From positions 124,001 to 188,000 of the forward strand of contig NZ_JARIDH010000044.1 of the NCBI RefSeq assembly GCF_029267215.1: DNA of 64,000 nucleotides. Reading direction: 5' to 3'. The notes under the pieces were generated by a model, which saw only the letters and a list, made by a program, of their open reading frames with translations, was not told the DNA's origin and searched no databases. Position 1 is the stretch's first letter, and each line of letters begins with the position of its first letter. This document shows, piece after piece, positions 1-8,982 of the stretch. The DNA comes from Clostridium sp. (GTDB lineage Bacteria; Bacillota; Clostridia; Clostridiales; Clostridiaceae). The position numbers and the translations under genes were made by a program.

Positions 1-1075
1 CTTGTAAATCCTCCACAATATCTTGGTTATCCTCTAAAAGAAGATCAAAGGCATCACCAACATTTAAAACTTCCTTAAAATAGGGAGAAAATTCTTCTCC
101 ATCATTTTTCATATTAAAAGTGAGTTTATGAATCTTATCTTCATAGTTGAATCTAGGATAATCATCTAAATAGTAAGAGAGTTCTTCTAAACTATCTTTT
201 AATTCATAATAAATTATCTTTTTTTGACTTTCATACTCTTTTTCACTTATTTTATGTTTTTTTCTAAATTGAAGAGGCGTGCAATTATAATAGGCTTTAA
301 AGTGTTTGTTAAAGTATCTAGTATGAGAAAATCCTATGTCATAGGAAATCTCAGAAATAGATTTATCACTATCTAAAAGGAGTTTTACAGATTCCTCAAC
401 TCTAGTTAAATTTAAAAGATCAGTGAAGCTAAGTCCTGTAGCATATTTAATTTCATGAGAAAGATAATGAGTACTTAAAAATTCTGTGTTTGCAATATCT
501 TTAAGTGTTATATTTTTGTTGTAGTTATTAAATATATACTTAGAAATTCTATGATATCTTTCAAGAAGCATATTATTTTCATTTATATCTTCATTTTCAT
601 AAAGTAGATAATGAAAATTATTTAATAAATGGAATAAAAGTTCTACAAGAGATTTTTCTATGAACTTATCATAATCATCAACTTTTTGAGCTTCTTCACA
701 TATTATTTGAGAAAGAAAAATTCTAAGTGTATCATATCTTTCATCACTTTGAGCGCCTTCATCTGATGTATTAGTATAGAAAAACATATTTTCAATATCG
801 CTATAATACTTTTCAAAAAAGTGAGGGTCTATCTTAAAAATTAAAACTCTATTATCTTCATTTGAGTATATTCTATGTGTTTGCTCTGTATTTACTATTT
901 CTATTTCATCCTCAAGTATTTCATAACTGTCAGTATCAATATCAACTAAAATACTTCCCTTAAGAACATAGATTATTTCTATGGCATCATGCCAATGCAG
1001 GGGATAGTTTTTTATATTTGCGTAATATATGCTTACTGGAATATCAGAGGGATAATTTACATATTCTTTCCTCAA
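1..1075 (-). CDS. AraC-family transcriptional regulator, N-terminal cupin domain (partial, C-terminus outside window)
   Basis: Read by hand on the minus strand. A TTG start at 1075 lies about 8 nt after a perfect AAAGGAGG. The reading frame stays open to base 1 (about 358 codons), so the C-terminus is missing. Residues about 20-95 look like a cupin sensor domain with a HWHDAIEI motif. Residues about 185-285 form a double helix-turn-helix of AraC type, including LSHEIKYATGLSFTDLLNL and ISYDIGFSHTRYFNKHFK. A further 70 or more residues follow the DNA-binding domain, which is unusual for simple AraC proteins and suggests an extra C-terminal domain. Such proteins usually control sugar-use genes; the target here is probably outside the window. 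The regulator class is certain from the motifs, the ligand is unknown. Confidence 0.88.
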   Translation of the reverse strand, partial: MRKEYVNYPSDIPVSIYYANIKNYPLHWHDAIEIIYVLKGSILVDIDTDSYEILEDEIEIVNTEQTHRIYSNEDNRVLIFKIDPHFFEKYYSDIENMFFYTNTSDEGAQSDERYDTLRIFLSQIICEEAQKVDDYDKFIEKSLVELLFHLLNNFHYLLYENEDINENNMLLERYHRISKYIFNNYNKNITLKDIANTEFLSTHYLSHEIKYATGLSFTDLLNLTRVEESVKLLLDSDKSISEISYDIGFSHTRYFNKHFKAYYNCTPLQFRKKHKISEKEYESQKKIIYYELKDSLEELSYYLDDYPRFNYEDKIHKLTFNMKNDGEEFSPYFKEVLNVGDAFDLLLEDNQDIVEDLQ

Positions 1076-1214
1076 GTTAAAGCCTCCTTTGTAAGTTATT
1101 TTTATTACATTATTATTATAGCCTAATAAAATTAAAAAATAAAATTTGGAAAACAGGCAAAATATATAGTTGATAAATAAAAAAATATTATTTAATATAA
1201 ATATGGTGATTAAA

Positions 1215-1493
1215 TTGAATTATGTATATATATTAAAATGCAAAGATGATTCTCTATATACAGGATGGACCAATGATTTAAAAAATAGAATAAAAGCTCA
1301 TAATAATGGAACTGGCGCCAAATACACAAGAGGAAGAGGGCCAGTTAAGCTTGTCTATTATGAGGAATTTGAAGAAAAAAGAGAAGCACAAAGTAGAGAG
1401 TACAAAATAAAAAAACTTACAAAAAAACAAAAATTAGAACTTATAGATAGTAGGGAGAAGGAGGATTTTTATGAAAAGAAAATTAACCTATGA
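1215..1493 (+). CDS. GIY-YIG nuclease superfamily protein (UPF0213/YhbQ-like)
   Basis: A small single-domain protein of about 92 residues. The N-terminal NYVYILKCKDDSLYTGWTND is the GIY-YIG core (YVYIL and YTGWT replace GIY and YIG), followed by the conserved ARG/KYTRGRGPV segment and the Glu of YEEFEEKREAQ. The family is stand-alone and its role is poorly known, possibly DNA processing. The start is uncertain: the frame is open from an ATG at 1170 and another at 1203, but TTG 1215 sits just after GGTGAT and gives the usual family N-terminus, so it is preferred. The 3' end overlaps the next gene by 23 bases, which suggests translational coupling. Confidence 0.8.
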   Translation: MNYVYILKCKDDSLYTGWTNDLKNRIKAHNNGTGAKYTRGRGPVKLVYYEEFEEKREAQSREYKIKKLTKKQKLELIDSREKEDFYEKKINL

Positions 1494-2091
1494 TATTTAT
1501 TTTGAAATAATATTCTACATATTATTAGTTGTATATCTTATATATTCACTTTTTAGTAAAGATATGATATTATTTTCTTCAACATTATTAACATTTATTA
1601 CTTTAGCAATACCAAGAGTAGTGTGTAAGATATTTAAGATAAAACTTTCACCGTTTTTAAATGCTATGATTATTGGATTTATATTTATATCAATGTTTTT
1701 AGCTAAGATGAACAATTTCTATGCCATACCAAATTGGGATACATTTTTACATACATTATCAGGAATACTTACATTTATATTAGGATATATGTTGTTTTTA
1801 GTACTTAATGATTATAAGACTGACAATGTAAATAAAAATGTAATAGTTGTCTTCTCACTTGTATTTGGAATAGCTTGCACAGCAGTATGGGAAACTTGGG
1901 AGTTTTTCACAGATCAGACCTTTGGTTTAACAGCTCAAATAAGTCTTTTTGATACTATGAAGGATATAATAACAGGAAGTATATTCCCAATATTATTATC
2001 TAAAAGCTTAAACAATTTCTTAAAAGGAAAGAAAAATAAATTGTTTCAAGAACTAACTGATTTTATGAAAGAAAATAATAAGAAAAAATAA
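1471..2091 (+). CDS. Multi-pass membrane protein, DUF2238/YjdF-like
   Basis: 206 residues with about five to six hydrophobic segments. Polar motifs lie at membrane borders: NWDTFLHTLSG near residue 89, WETWEFFTDQTFG near 140 and LFDTMKDI near 160. That arrangement of Asp, His and Glu in a small membrane protein resembles the DUF2238/YjdF family, whose function is not established. The ATG follows a strong GAAGGAGG ribosome binding site inside the end of the upstream GIY-YIG gene. A clear rho-independent terminator follows, so this is the last gene of the two-gene unit. The family assignment is from memory of the motif layout. Confidence 0.7.
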   Translation: MKRKLTYDIYFEIIFYILLVVYLIYSLFSKDMILFSSTLLTFITLAIPRVVCKIFKIKLSPFLNAMIIGFIFISMFLAKMNNFYAIPNWDTFLHTLSGILTFILGYMLFLVLNDYKTDNVNKNVIVVFSLVFGIACTAVWETWEFFTDQTFGLTAQISLFDTMKDIITGSIFPILLSKSLNNFLKGKKNKLFQELTDFMKENNKKK

Positions 2092-2105
2092 TTTAATAAA
2101 TAGTT

Positions 2106-2154
2106 AAGTCATAATTAAAAGTATAATAGACTTTTAATTATGACTTTTATTTTG
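2106..2154 (+). terminator. Rho-independent terminator after the membrane protein gene
   Basis: The arms at about 2106-2122 and 2130-2146 are perfect reverse complements with a 7-nt loop, followed by a T-rich stretch. It separates the first transcription unit from the tetrapyrrole operon. Confidence 0.85.
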
Positions 2155-2339
2155 TTTATATTTTAGGAGTATGTTTAAAACAAAGCTATTTTCAAAAAAA
2201 GTATATAAGTATTTAATTATGATAATAATCTATATTTTCAATATTACTAATATATCGATTTTGTACCAAGAATTTAAATTTTTATGATATCATAAATATA
2301 GATTTTAATAAAGAAGAAAGAATCTTTAGGAGGAAATAG

Positions 2340-3542
2340 ATGATAGGACTTATAGGGATTAAAAAGAATACTAGAATAGAGATTAGAGAAAAATTAGCCT
2401 TATATCCTAAAAGACATAAGAAATATTTAGAGGATTTATTAAATTTTTTTGAGGAGGTTGTAATAGTAAACACATGCAATAGAACAGAAATATATTTTAG
2501 TCTTAAAAATGAATTTAGTGATGAAGAAATCTTTGAAAATATATTTGAAGCCTTTAAATGGGATAAAAACCTAAGAGAGAACCTATTTTTAGCTAAAGAT
2601 GAAGAGGCTATAACTCATTTAATGGAGGTAATATGTGGATTCCATTCAAGAATTTTAGGGGAAGATCAAATATTAGGACAAATAAAAGAGGCATATAAAA
2701 AAAGTTTAGAGGATAAGAGTGTTTCGGGGAAATTACAAAAGTTATTTGAAAGTGCAATTTCCTGTGGTAAAAAATTTAAAACAGCTTGTAAAATACATGA
2801 AATACCAGTATCCTCAGTTTCAGTTTCTTTAAATAATGCTCTGGAGAATGGGTGTAAAAAATTTATGGTCTTAGGGTATGGAGAGATTGGAAAGCTTTTT
2901 ATAAAACATTTAATTTCTCATAAGATTGAAGAGGTATATTTAGTATTAAGGGATAAATCAAAGGCAAGTGATTTACTTGAAAAAGGAATAAATATAGTTG
3001 ATTTTACCGAAAAAAATGAATACATAAACAATGTAGATTGTATAGTTTCCTGTACTTCTGCACCTCATAATGTAGTTAAAACTCAGCATATTAAGCTTTT
3101 TGGAGAGAAGATTTACATATATGATTTAGCAGTTCCAAGAGATGTAGAAAAAGAACTTGGAGAATATGAAAGAATAGAGCTTATGGATATAGATGAAATA
3201 AGCAAGATTGATGATAAGAATAAAATAATAAGAAAAGAAAGAATGAATAAATATAAGTACATAGTAAAGGAAAGTATAGAGGAATACATAAAGTGGCTTA
3301 AGACAAGAGAAATATCAAGTAGAATAAGAGAAATAAAAATAAGAGAAAATGAACTTTGTAGTGAAAGAATAAAAACTTTTGAAAATAAAGGGCATGGTTT
3401 AGATGGAAAATTAGCTGAAAGGATGATAAGAAGTACAGCTGATGCCTATGTAAATAGAGCCATAGAACTTTTAAAAGAGGAAGCTTTAAAAGGAAGTGAG
3501 AAATCTTGTGTGGAGATAATAGAGAAGATATTTTTAACTTAG
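2340..3542 (+). CDS. hemA: Glutamyl-tRNA reductase
   Basis: First committed step of C5 tetrapyrrole synthesis: NADPH-dependent reduction of glutamyl-tRNA(Glu) to glutamate-1-semialdehyde in the cytoplasm. 400 residues, slightly shorter than the usual 415-450. The catalytic Cys46 lies in VNTCNRTEIY, the signature SRILGEDQILGQIK is near residue 100, and an NAD(P)-binding region with VLGYGEIGKLF is near 170-185. The C-terminal dimerisation helices are present. The ATG follows TTAGGAGG with good spacing. It opens a six-gene operon and its end overlaps the next gene, so it is probably translated in step with it. Confidence 0.97.
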   Translation: MIGLIGIKKNTRIEIREKLALYPKRHKKYLEDLLNFFEEVVIVNTCNRTEIYFSLKNEFSDEEIFENIFEAFKWDKNLRENLFLAKDEEAITHLMEVICGFHSRILGEDQILGQIKEAYKKSLEDKSVSGKLQKLFESAISCGKKFKTACKIHEIPVSSVSVSLNNALENGCKKFMVLGYGEIGKLFIKHLISHKIEEVYLVLRDKSKASDLLEKGINIVDFTEKNEYINNVDCIVSCTSAPHNVVKTQHIKLFGEKIYIYDLAVPRDVEKELGEYERIELMDIDEISKIDDKNKIIRKERMNKYKYIVKESIEEYIKWLKTREISSRIREIKIRENELCSERIKTFENKGHGLDGKLAERMIRSTADAYVNRAIELLKEEALKGSEKSCVEIIEKIFLT

Positions 3543-4180
3543 TTTCTTTAAATTTAATAAGTAATAAAATTAAGGTTAAGATTATTGGAGGAGGAAGAGC
3601 TTCCTATATAAAAGCTAAGGGGTTATTAGAAAAAGGGTGTTTAGTTCACATTTTATCAAAGGATTTTTCAGAGGATATTTTAGAGCTAGAAAAAGAAAAT
3701 ATTATTTTAGAAGAGGGAGAATATTATAAAGAGTTTATAAAGAAGTGTCATTTAGTAATTATAGCTGTTGATGATGAAGTTATTTGTGAAAAAATTTGTA
3801 ATGACTGTGAAGAAGAATATAAAGTATATATTAATGCTTCTAATTTTAGAGAAGGAGTGGGAATAATACCTTATAGTAAAAGTTATAAAAACCTAAGCTT
3901 TTCTATTGGAAGTAAGATTGGTTCTCCAAAAGTTACAAGAGAAATAGGAAGAGAGATTGAAAAAATAGTAGAAGAAAATGACGAATACTCTATAATAGTT
4001 GGGAATATAAGAAGAAAAGCTAAAAAGGAAAAAAGAAAAGAAGAAATAATAGAATTTGTATCAGGAGAGTTATTTAAGAAAGCATTTTTTTGTGGAGAAG
4101 GGTATGCTCTTTTAAATAAAACTTTTGGGGAAGAAATATCTAAAAGGTTATTAGATTTAAAGAGTGATTTAAAAATATAA
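3506..4180 (+). CDS. Precorrin-2 dehydrogenase / sirohydrochlorin ferrochelatase-like protein (CysG N-terminal, Met8-like)
   Basis: 224 residues with an N-terminal Rossmann fold (KVKIIGGGRASYIKAKGLLEKG) and an aspartate region VIIAVDDEVI, like the N-terminal half of CysG, SirC and Met8. These enzymes oxidise precorrin-2 to sirohydrochlorin with NAD, and some also insert iron. The C-terminal half is divergent, so chelatase activity cannot be judged by eye. No ATG exists near the N-terminus; the only reasonable start is TTG 3506, overlapping the end of hemA by 37 bases and preceded by a purine-rich AGGAAGTGAG. Its place between hemA and hemC supports the siroheme/cobalamin branch. Confidence 0.82.
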   Translation: MCGDNREDIFNLVSLNLISNKIKVKIIGGGRASYIKAKGLLEKGCLVHILSKDFSEDILELEKENIILEEGEYYKEFIKKCHLVIIAVDDEVICEKICNDCEEEYKVYINASNFREGVGIIPYSKSYKNLSFSIGSKIGSPKVTREIGREIEKIVEENDEYSIIVGNIRRKAKKEKRKEEIIEFVSGELFKKAFFCGEGYALLNKTFGEEISKRLLDLKSDLKI

Positions 4181-4204
4181 AATTACTAGAGGAGAGCAGA
4201 GCTA

Positions 4205-5080
4205 ATGGATTTAATAATAGGAACAAGAAAAAGTAAGCTTGCACAGGTTCAGGCAGAGAGAGTCATGGAACTTTTGAAAGAAAAAGTGAATATGGATAGC
4301 AAAAAACTTTTGGTTATGACTGAGGGAGATAGAAGGCTAGATGTTTCGTTAAATAAAATAGGTGGAAAAGGTCTTTTTGTTAAGGAAATAGAGTTAGCAC
4401 TTTTAAAGGGAGAAGCACATTGTGCTGTTCATAGTATGAAAGATGTTCCTTATGAATTACCTGAAGAATTTGAACTTGTGGCAATGCCAGAGAGAGAAGA
4501 TATAAGAGATGCCTTTATTTCTTTAAATGGATCAACTTTAAGTACTTTAAGAAAGGGCGCAAGAGTAGGTACTAGTAGTATAAGAAGAGCTGAACAGCTA
4601 AAATTACTTAGACCAGATATAGAAATAATTCCTATTAGAGGAAATGTTCAAAGTAGAATTAGGAAAATAACTGAAGAAAACTTAGATGGAATAATACTAG
4701 CTGCTGCTGGATTAAAAAGATTAGGTTTAGAAGATATTATAAGTGATTATTTTAATCCCTTAGATTTTATACCAGCTATTGGGCAGGGGGCTCTTGGAAT
4801 AGAGTGTATAAAAAATGGGGAATATAACAATTATTTTAAATCTTTAGATAATAAAGAAGTTAGAATAAGAGTTGAGGCTGAAAGAAGTTTTATGAGGGAG
4901 TTAAATGGAGGGTGTCATAGTTCAATAGGTGCATATTCAGAGGTTAAAGGAAATGACTTATATATGATAGGAACATTTACTGTAAATGGAGAAATAGTTA
5001 AAAAAGATATACTTGGAAATAAAGAAGATAATATTTTATTAGGAAAAAAACTAGCGGAAAAGATTTTAAAAAATGCTTAG
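4205..5080 (+). CDS. hemC: Porphobilinogen deaminase (hydroxymethylbilane synthase)
   Basis: Condenses four porphobilinogens into hydroxymethylbilane. 291 residues, a little short of the typical 305-315. It starts with the family signature [14 protein letters not shown]. The [10 protein letters not shown] and HSMKDVP motifs carry the catalytic Asp, [13 protein letters not shown] binds substrate, and Cys237 in [11 protein letters not shown] should hold the dipyrromethane cofactor. The ribosome binding site is AGAGGAGAG. It sits 24 bp after the precorrin-2 dehydrogenase gene and ends 10 bp before the ATG of cobA/hemD, consistent with one operon. Confidence 0.96.
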   Translation: MDLIIGTRKSKLAQVQAERVMELLKEKVNMDSKKLLVMTEGDRRLDVSLNKIGGKGLFVKEIELALLKGEAHCAVHSMKDVPYELPEEFELVAMPEREDIRDAFISLNGSTLSTLRKGARVGTSSIRRAEQLKLLRPDIEIIPIRGNVQSRIRKITEENLDGIILAAAGLKRLGLEDIISDYFNPLDFIPAIGQGALGIECIKNGEYNNYFKSLDNKEVRIRVEAERSFMRELNGGCHSSIGAYSEVKGNDLYMIGTFTVNGEIVKKDILGNKEDNILLGKKLAEKILKNA

Positions 5081-5090
5081 GAGGAAAAAT

Positions 5091-6569
5091 ATGAAAGGAA
5101 AAGCATACATAATAGGAGCAGGACCTGGGGATGAAGAATTACTAACCTTAAAAGCGATAAATTCTTTAAGTAAGTGTACAGCTGTTTTATATGATAGATT
5201 AGTAGGAAATAATATTTTAAACTATTTAAATGATGAATGTGAAATTTTTTATTGTGGAAAAGAACCAGGATGTCATTATAAAACTCAGGAAGAAATAAAT
5301 GATAATATAGTAGAACTTGCTAAAAAAGGACATATAGTTGGAAGAATTAAAGGGGGAGATCCTTATGTTTTTGGAAGAGGAGGAGAAGAGGTATTAGCTT
5401 TAAAAAAAGAAAATATACCTTTTGAGGTTATTCCAGGCATAACTTCTCCAATTTCTGTTTTGAATTATGGAGGAATTCCAATAACACATAGAGGACTTTC
5501 TCAAAGTTTTCATATTGTAACAGGAATGTCTGCTAAGACTTTAAATATAAATTGGGAAGCATTATCTAAGGAAAATGGAACCTTAGTATTTATGATGGGA
5601 CTTTCTAATTTAGAGTTAATAGTTAAAAAGTTGATTGAAAATGGAAAGTCAAAAGAAGTTCCTTGTGCTGTTTTAATGAGAGGAACTACTTCTAAACAAA
5701 GAAAAGTTGTAGGAAATTTAGAGAATATAGTTAAAAAAGTTCAAGAAGCTAAGCTTGAATCACCTTGTATAATTGTTGTGGGAGAGGTTGTTTCTTTAAA
5801 TGAAGAGCTAGATTGGTATGAAAAGCTTCCTTTATTTGGTGCTAATATATGTATAACTAGATCTAAGAAACAGTCAAATTCATTAAAGTGGAAGCTTAAA
5901 GAATTAGGTGCAGAGGTAACAGAGATAAATTCAATAGAGATAAAAGATACTTCCTACAACTTAAAGGATTATATAGATAACTTAGAAAAATATAATTATA
6001 TTATTTTCACATCAATTAATGCAGTGAATTTATTTTTTGATTATTTAGTAAAAAATAAGATTGATATAAGAAGAATTAAAGGAGAGATTTCGGCTTTAGG
6101 AAAGGCAACTGAGAAAGCTTTAATAGAAAGAGGAATGATTCCTAGTATTGTTGGAAAATCATTTACTGCTTATGGACTTTTTAATGAATTGAAAGATAAT
6201 ATTAAAAAAGATGATGAAATACTTATACCATGTTCATCATTAAGTGGTGATTACTTATTTAATGAATTAAGTAAATTAAAAGCTAAGGTTCAAAGAGTAA
6301 ATATATATGATACGGTTTGTGGAAAATTAAAGAATCCAAGAGCTTTTAGTGAGGTTGATATTGTGCTTTATACAAGTCCATCTACAGTTAAGAATATGGA
6401 ATCTCTTTTAGGAAGAGAAGCCTTAAAAGAAAAACTTAGCATATCTATTGGACCAATTACTTCAAAAGCTTTAAATGAAAGAGGAATACCTTGTAAAGAG
6501 TGTAAAATTCATTCAGAAGAGGGCTTTTTAGATGAAATAGAGGAATTCTTTAGAGAATTTAAAAATTAA
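5091..6569 (+). CDS. cobA/hemD: Fused uroporphyrinogen-III C-methyltransferase / uroporphyrinogen-III synthase
   Basis: A two-domain protein of 492 residues. Residues 1 to about 245 are a SAM-dependent uroporphyrinogen-III methyltransferase: KAYIIGAGPGDEELLTLKA, VVGRIKGGDP-type GRIKGGDPYVFGRGGEE, and PGITSP. Residues from about 250 are uroporphyrinogen-III synthase (HemD), with ITRSKKQSN, IIFTSINAVN and a late VLYTSPSTVKN. Together they close the linear tetrapyrrole and methylate it to precorrin-2. The frame is open from 5073, but ATG 5091 directly follows TAGGAGGAAAAAT and gives the expected N-terminus. The fusion is common in clostridia and channels flux to siroheme and cobalamin. Confidence 0.96.
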   Translation: MKGKAYIIGAGPGDEELLTLKAINSLSKCTAVLYDRLVGNNILNYLNDECEIFYCGKEPGCHYKTQEEINDNIVELAKKGHIVGRIKGGDPYVFGRGGEEVLALKKENIPFEVIPGITSPISVLNYGGIPITHRGLSQSFHIVTGMSAKTLNINWEALSKENGTLVFMMGLSNLELIVKKLIENGKSKEVPCAVLMRGTTSKQRKVVGNLENIVKKVQEAKLESPCIIVVGEVVSLNEELDWYEKLPLFGANICITRSKKQSNSLKWKLKELGAEVTEINSIEIKDTSYNLKDYIDNLEKYNYIIFTSINAVNLFFDYLVKNKIDIRRIKGEISALGKATEKALIERGMIPSIVGKSFTAYGLFNELKDNIKKDDEILIPCSSLSGDYLFNELSKLKAKVQRVNIYDTVCGKLKNPRAFSEVDIVLYTSPSTVKNMESLLGREALKEKLSISIGPITSKALNERGIPCKECKIHSEEGFLDEIEEFFREFKN

Positions 6570-6623
6570 GTTGTGATAAAATTAAGTTATTAATATTTTA
6601 TTACAGGAAGAGGTGTAAGAAAA

Positions 6624-7589
6624 ATGATAAAAAGAGGAAGAAGATTAAGAATAAATGAAGAGATGAGAGCTTTAGTAAGAGAAAATTCATTAAATGCGAG
6701 TGATTTTATATTTCCTATATTTGTTGTAGAAGGAGAAAATATAAAAGAAGAAATAAGCTCTTTGCCTGGAAATTATCATGTTTCTTTAGATAGATTAAAT
6801 GAAATAATAGATGAGGTTACAGAACTTGGTATAAAAGGAGTTATAGTTTTTGGAGTACCAGAACATAAGGATAAATGTGGTTCTGAAGCATATGCAGACA
6901 ATGGTATAGTACAGAAGGCAGTTAAAAAATTAAGAGAAGATTATAAAAATCTTTTAATCATAACAGATGTTTGTATGTGTCAGTACACAAGTCATGGTCA
7001 TTGTGGAATTTTAAATGGAGAAGAAGTTGATAATGATATAACTTTAGAATATTTAAATAAAATAGCAGTTTCTCATGCTAAGGCAGGGGCTCACATGTTA
7101 GCACCTTCTGACATGATGGATGGAAGAATAGAAAGTATGAGAAAAGCTTTAGATAAAGAAGGATTTTTTAATGTAGGAATCATGAGCTATTCTGCAAAAT
7201 ATTGTTCAGCATTTTATGGACCTTTTAGAGAGGCGGCTCATTCAGCACCTCAATTTGGAGATAGAAAAACTTATCAAATGGATTCAGCAAATTCAAGAGA
7301 AGCTATAAAAGAAGTTCTTCAAGACATAGAAGAGGGAGCAGATATTGTAATGGTTAAGCCAGCTTTATCATATTTAGATGTTGTTAGAGAAGTTAGAAAT
7401 AAGGTTGATGTTCCAGTATGTGTTTATAACGTAAGTGGAGAATTTGCTATGGTTAAAAATGCTGGAAAATTAGGTCTTATAAATGAAAAACAAGTGGCTT
7501 TAGAAATGCTTTTATCAATGAAAAGAGCAGGGGCTGATATGATAATAACTTATTATGCCTTAGAAGCATCTAGATGGTTACAAGAATAA
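6624..7589 (+). CDS. hemB: Delta-aminolevulinic acid dehydratase (porphobilinogen synthase)
   Basis: Condenses two 5-aminolevulinates to porphobilinogen. 321 residues, normal length. [17 protein letters not shown] is the family N-terminus. Cys117, Cys119 and Cys127 in [13 protein letters not shown] form the zinc site, so this is the zinc-dependent class. The Schiff-base lysines lie in [18 protein letters not shown] and [11 protein letters not shown]. The ATG follows GGAAGAGGTG. The gene order puts hemB after hemC and hemD rather than in pathway order, as in other clostridial clusters. Confidence 0.97.
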   Translation: MIKRGRRLRINEEMRALVRENSLNASDFIFPIFVVEGENIKEEISSLPGNYHVSLDRLNEIIDEVTELGIKGVIVFGVPEHKDKCGSEAYADNGIVQKAVKKLREDYKNLLIITDVCMCQYTSHGHCGILNGEEVDNDITLEYLNKIAVSHAKAGAHMLAPSDMMDGRIESMRKALDKEGFFNVGIMSYSAKYCSAFYGPFREAAHSAPQFGDRKTYQMDSANSREAIKEVLQDIEEGADIVMVKPALSYLDVVREVRNKVDVPVCVYNVSGEFAMVKNAGKLGLINEKQVALEMLLSMKRAGADMIITYYALEASRWLQE

Positions 7590-7621
7590 GAGATTTAAGT
7601 GATTTAGTTAGGAGAATAACA

Positions 7622-8899
7622 ATGGGTTTAAACAAAGAAATTTTTGAAGAATCAAGAATATATATGCCAGGTGGAGTTAATAGTCCAGTTAGATCTTTTG
7701 GAAGTGTAGGAATAAATCCACCTATAATAAAAAGTGGAAAAGGTGTTATTTTAAAAGATGAAGAGGGAAAAGAATATATAGATTTTGTATTAGCTTGGGG
7801 TCCAATGATTTTAGGACATTGTGATTTAGACGTTGTTTATGCTATACAAAAAACATCGGCTGAAAGCATAGCTTTTGGTGCTTCAACAAAATTAGAATTA
7901 GATTTAGCTAAACTTTTATGTGATACACTAGATAATATAGATATGATAAGAATGGTGAACTCAGGAACAGAGGCTACTATGAGTGCCATAAAACTTGCAA
8001 GAGGATACACTAAAAAAGATAAAATAATAAAATTTGCAGGATGTTATCATGGTCATTTTGATGGATTCTTAATAGAAGCAGGCTCTGGAGTATTAACAGA
8101 AGGAATACCAGGATGTTTAGGTGTTCCTAAAGATAGCATAAAAAATACACTTATAGGAATATACAATGATGAAAATCAAGTTGAGGAATTATTCAATAAG
8201 TACGGAGAAGATATAGCAGCCATAATTATTGAGCCTGTAGCAGGGAATATGGGGGTTGTTAAATGTAACCCTAAATTCATGAGAAAGATTAGAGAATTAT
8301 GTGATAAATTTGGAGCTCTTCTTATATTTGATGAGGTAATGAGTGGCTTTAGAGTAGCTTATAAGGGTGCACAGACTTTATTTGATGTGAAACCAGACTT
8401 AGTTACATATGCTAAAATCATGGGTGGTGGACTTCCATGTGGAGCATATGGTGGAAGAAGAGAGATAATGGAAAATCTTTCACCAATAGGAGGAGTATAT
8501 CAAGCAGGAACAATGTCAGGAAATCCAATAGTTATGGCTGCAGGGCTTGCTACAGTAAGAAAATTAAATGAAAATCCATCATACTATGATCATATAGAAA
8601 AAATAGGGGCAAAATTAGAAAAGGGAATTTTAGAAATAGCGGCTAAAAAGAACATAGGACTTGTTATAAATAGACAAGGAGGAATGATGACACTGTTCTT
8701 TACAGATTTAAAAGAAGTTAATTCTTATGATGATGTAAAAACTTGTGATGGAGAAAGATTTAAAAGATATTTCTTACATATGATAGAAAATGGATTTAAC
8801 ATACCACCTTCACAATTTGAAGCTATGTTCTTAAGTGTAAAACATACAGAGGAACATGTAGAAAAATTCCTAAAAGCTTTTGAATCCTTTGAGGGATAG
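7622..8899 (+). CDS. hemL: Glutamate-1-semialdehyde 2,1-aminomutase
   Basis: PLP enzyme that converts glutamate-1-semialdehyde to 5-aminolevulinate, working directly after HemA. 425 residues. [11 protein letters not shown] is the typical N-terminus, [20 protein letters not shown] and CYHGHFDGF are class-III aminotransferase motifs, [11 protein letters not shown] carries the PLP aspartate and Lys265 in [16 protein letters not shown] binds PLP. The frame is open from 7574 inside hemB, but ATG 7622 follows TTAGGAGAATAAC and gives the family start. It is the last gene of the operon; a strong terminator follows. Confidence 0.97.
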   Translation: MGLNKEIFEESRIYMPGGVNSPVRSFGSVGINPPIIKSGKGVILKDEEGKEYIDFVLAWGPMILGHCDLDVVYAIQKTSAESIAFGASTKLELDLAKLLCDTLDNIDMIRMVNSGTEATMSAIKLARGYTKKDKIIKFAGCYHGHFDGFLIEAGSGVLTEGIPGCLGVPKDSIKNTLIGIYNDENQVEELFNKYGEDIAAIIIEPVAGNMGVVKCNPKFMRKIRELCDKFGALLIFDEVMSGFRVAYKGAQTLFDVKPDLVTYAKIMGGGLPCGAYGGRREIMENLSPIGGVYQAGTMSGNPIVMAAGLATVRKLNENPSYYDHIEKIGAKLEKGILEIAAKKNIGLVINRQGGMMTLFFTDLKEVNSYDDVKTCDGERFKRYFLHMIENGFNIPPSQFEAMFLSVKHTEEHVEKFLKAFESFEG

Positions 8900-8918
8900 T
8901 AAAATTAAACTTATAATT

Positions 8919-8981
8919 AAAAAAAGGGGCATGTATCAAAATAAGTTTTATTATTATATTTTGATACATGCCCTCTTTTTT
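8919..8981. terminator. Bidirectional terminator between hemL and the RelA/SpoT-domain gene
   Basis: Long stem with arms at about 8926-8943 and 8957-8974, with A-run before and T-run after. It can end the haem operon on the plus strand and the convergent 8983-10524 gene on the minus strand. Confidence 0.88.
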
Positions 8982-8982
8982 T

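Noticed and set aside
2171-2287. 38-codon hydrophobic frame before hemA
   Set aside because: GGAG lies only one base before the ATG, too close for initiation, and no similarity is recognised.
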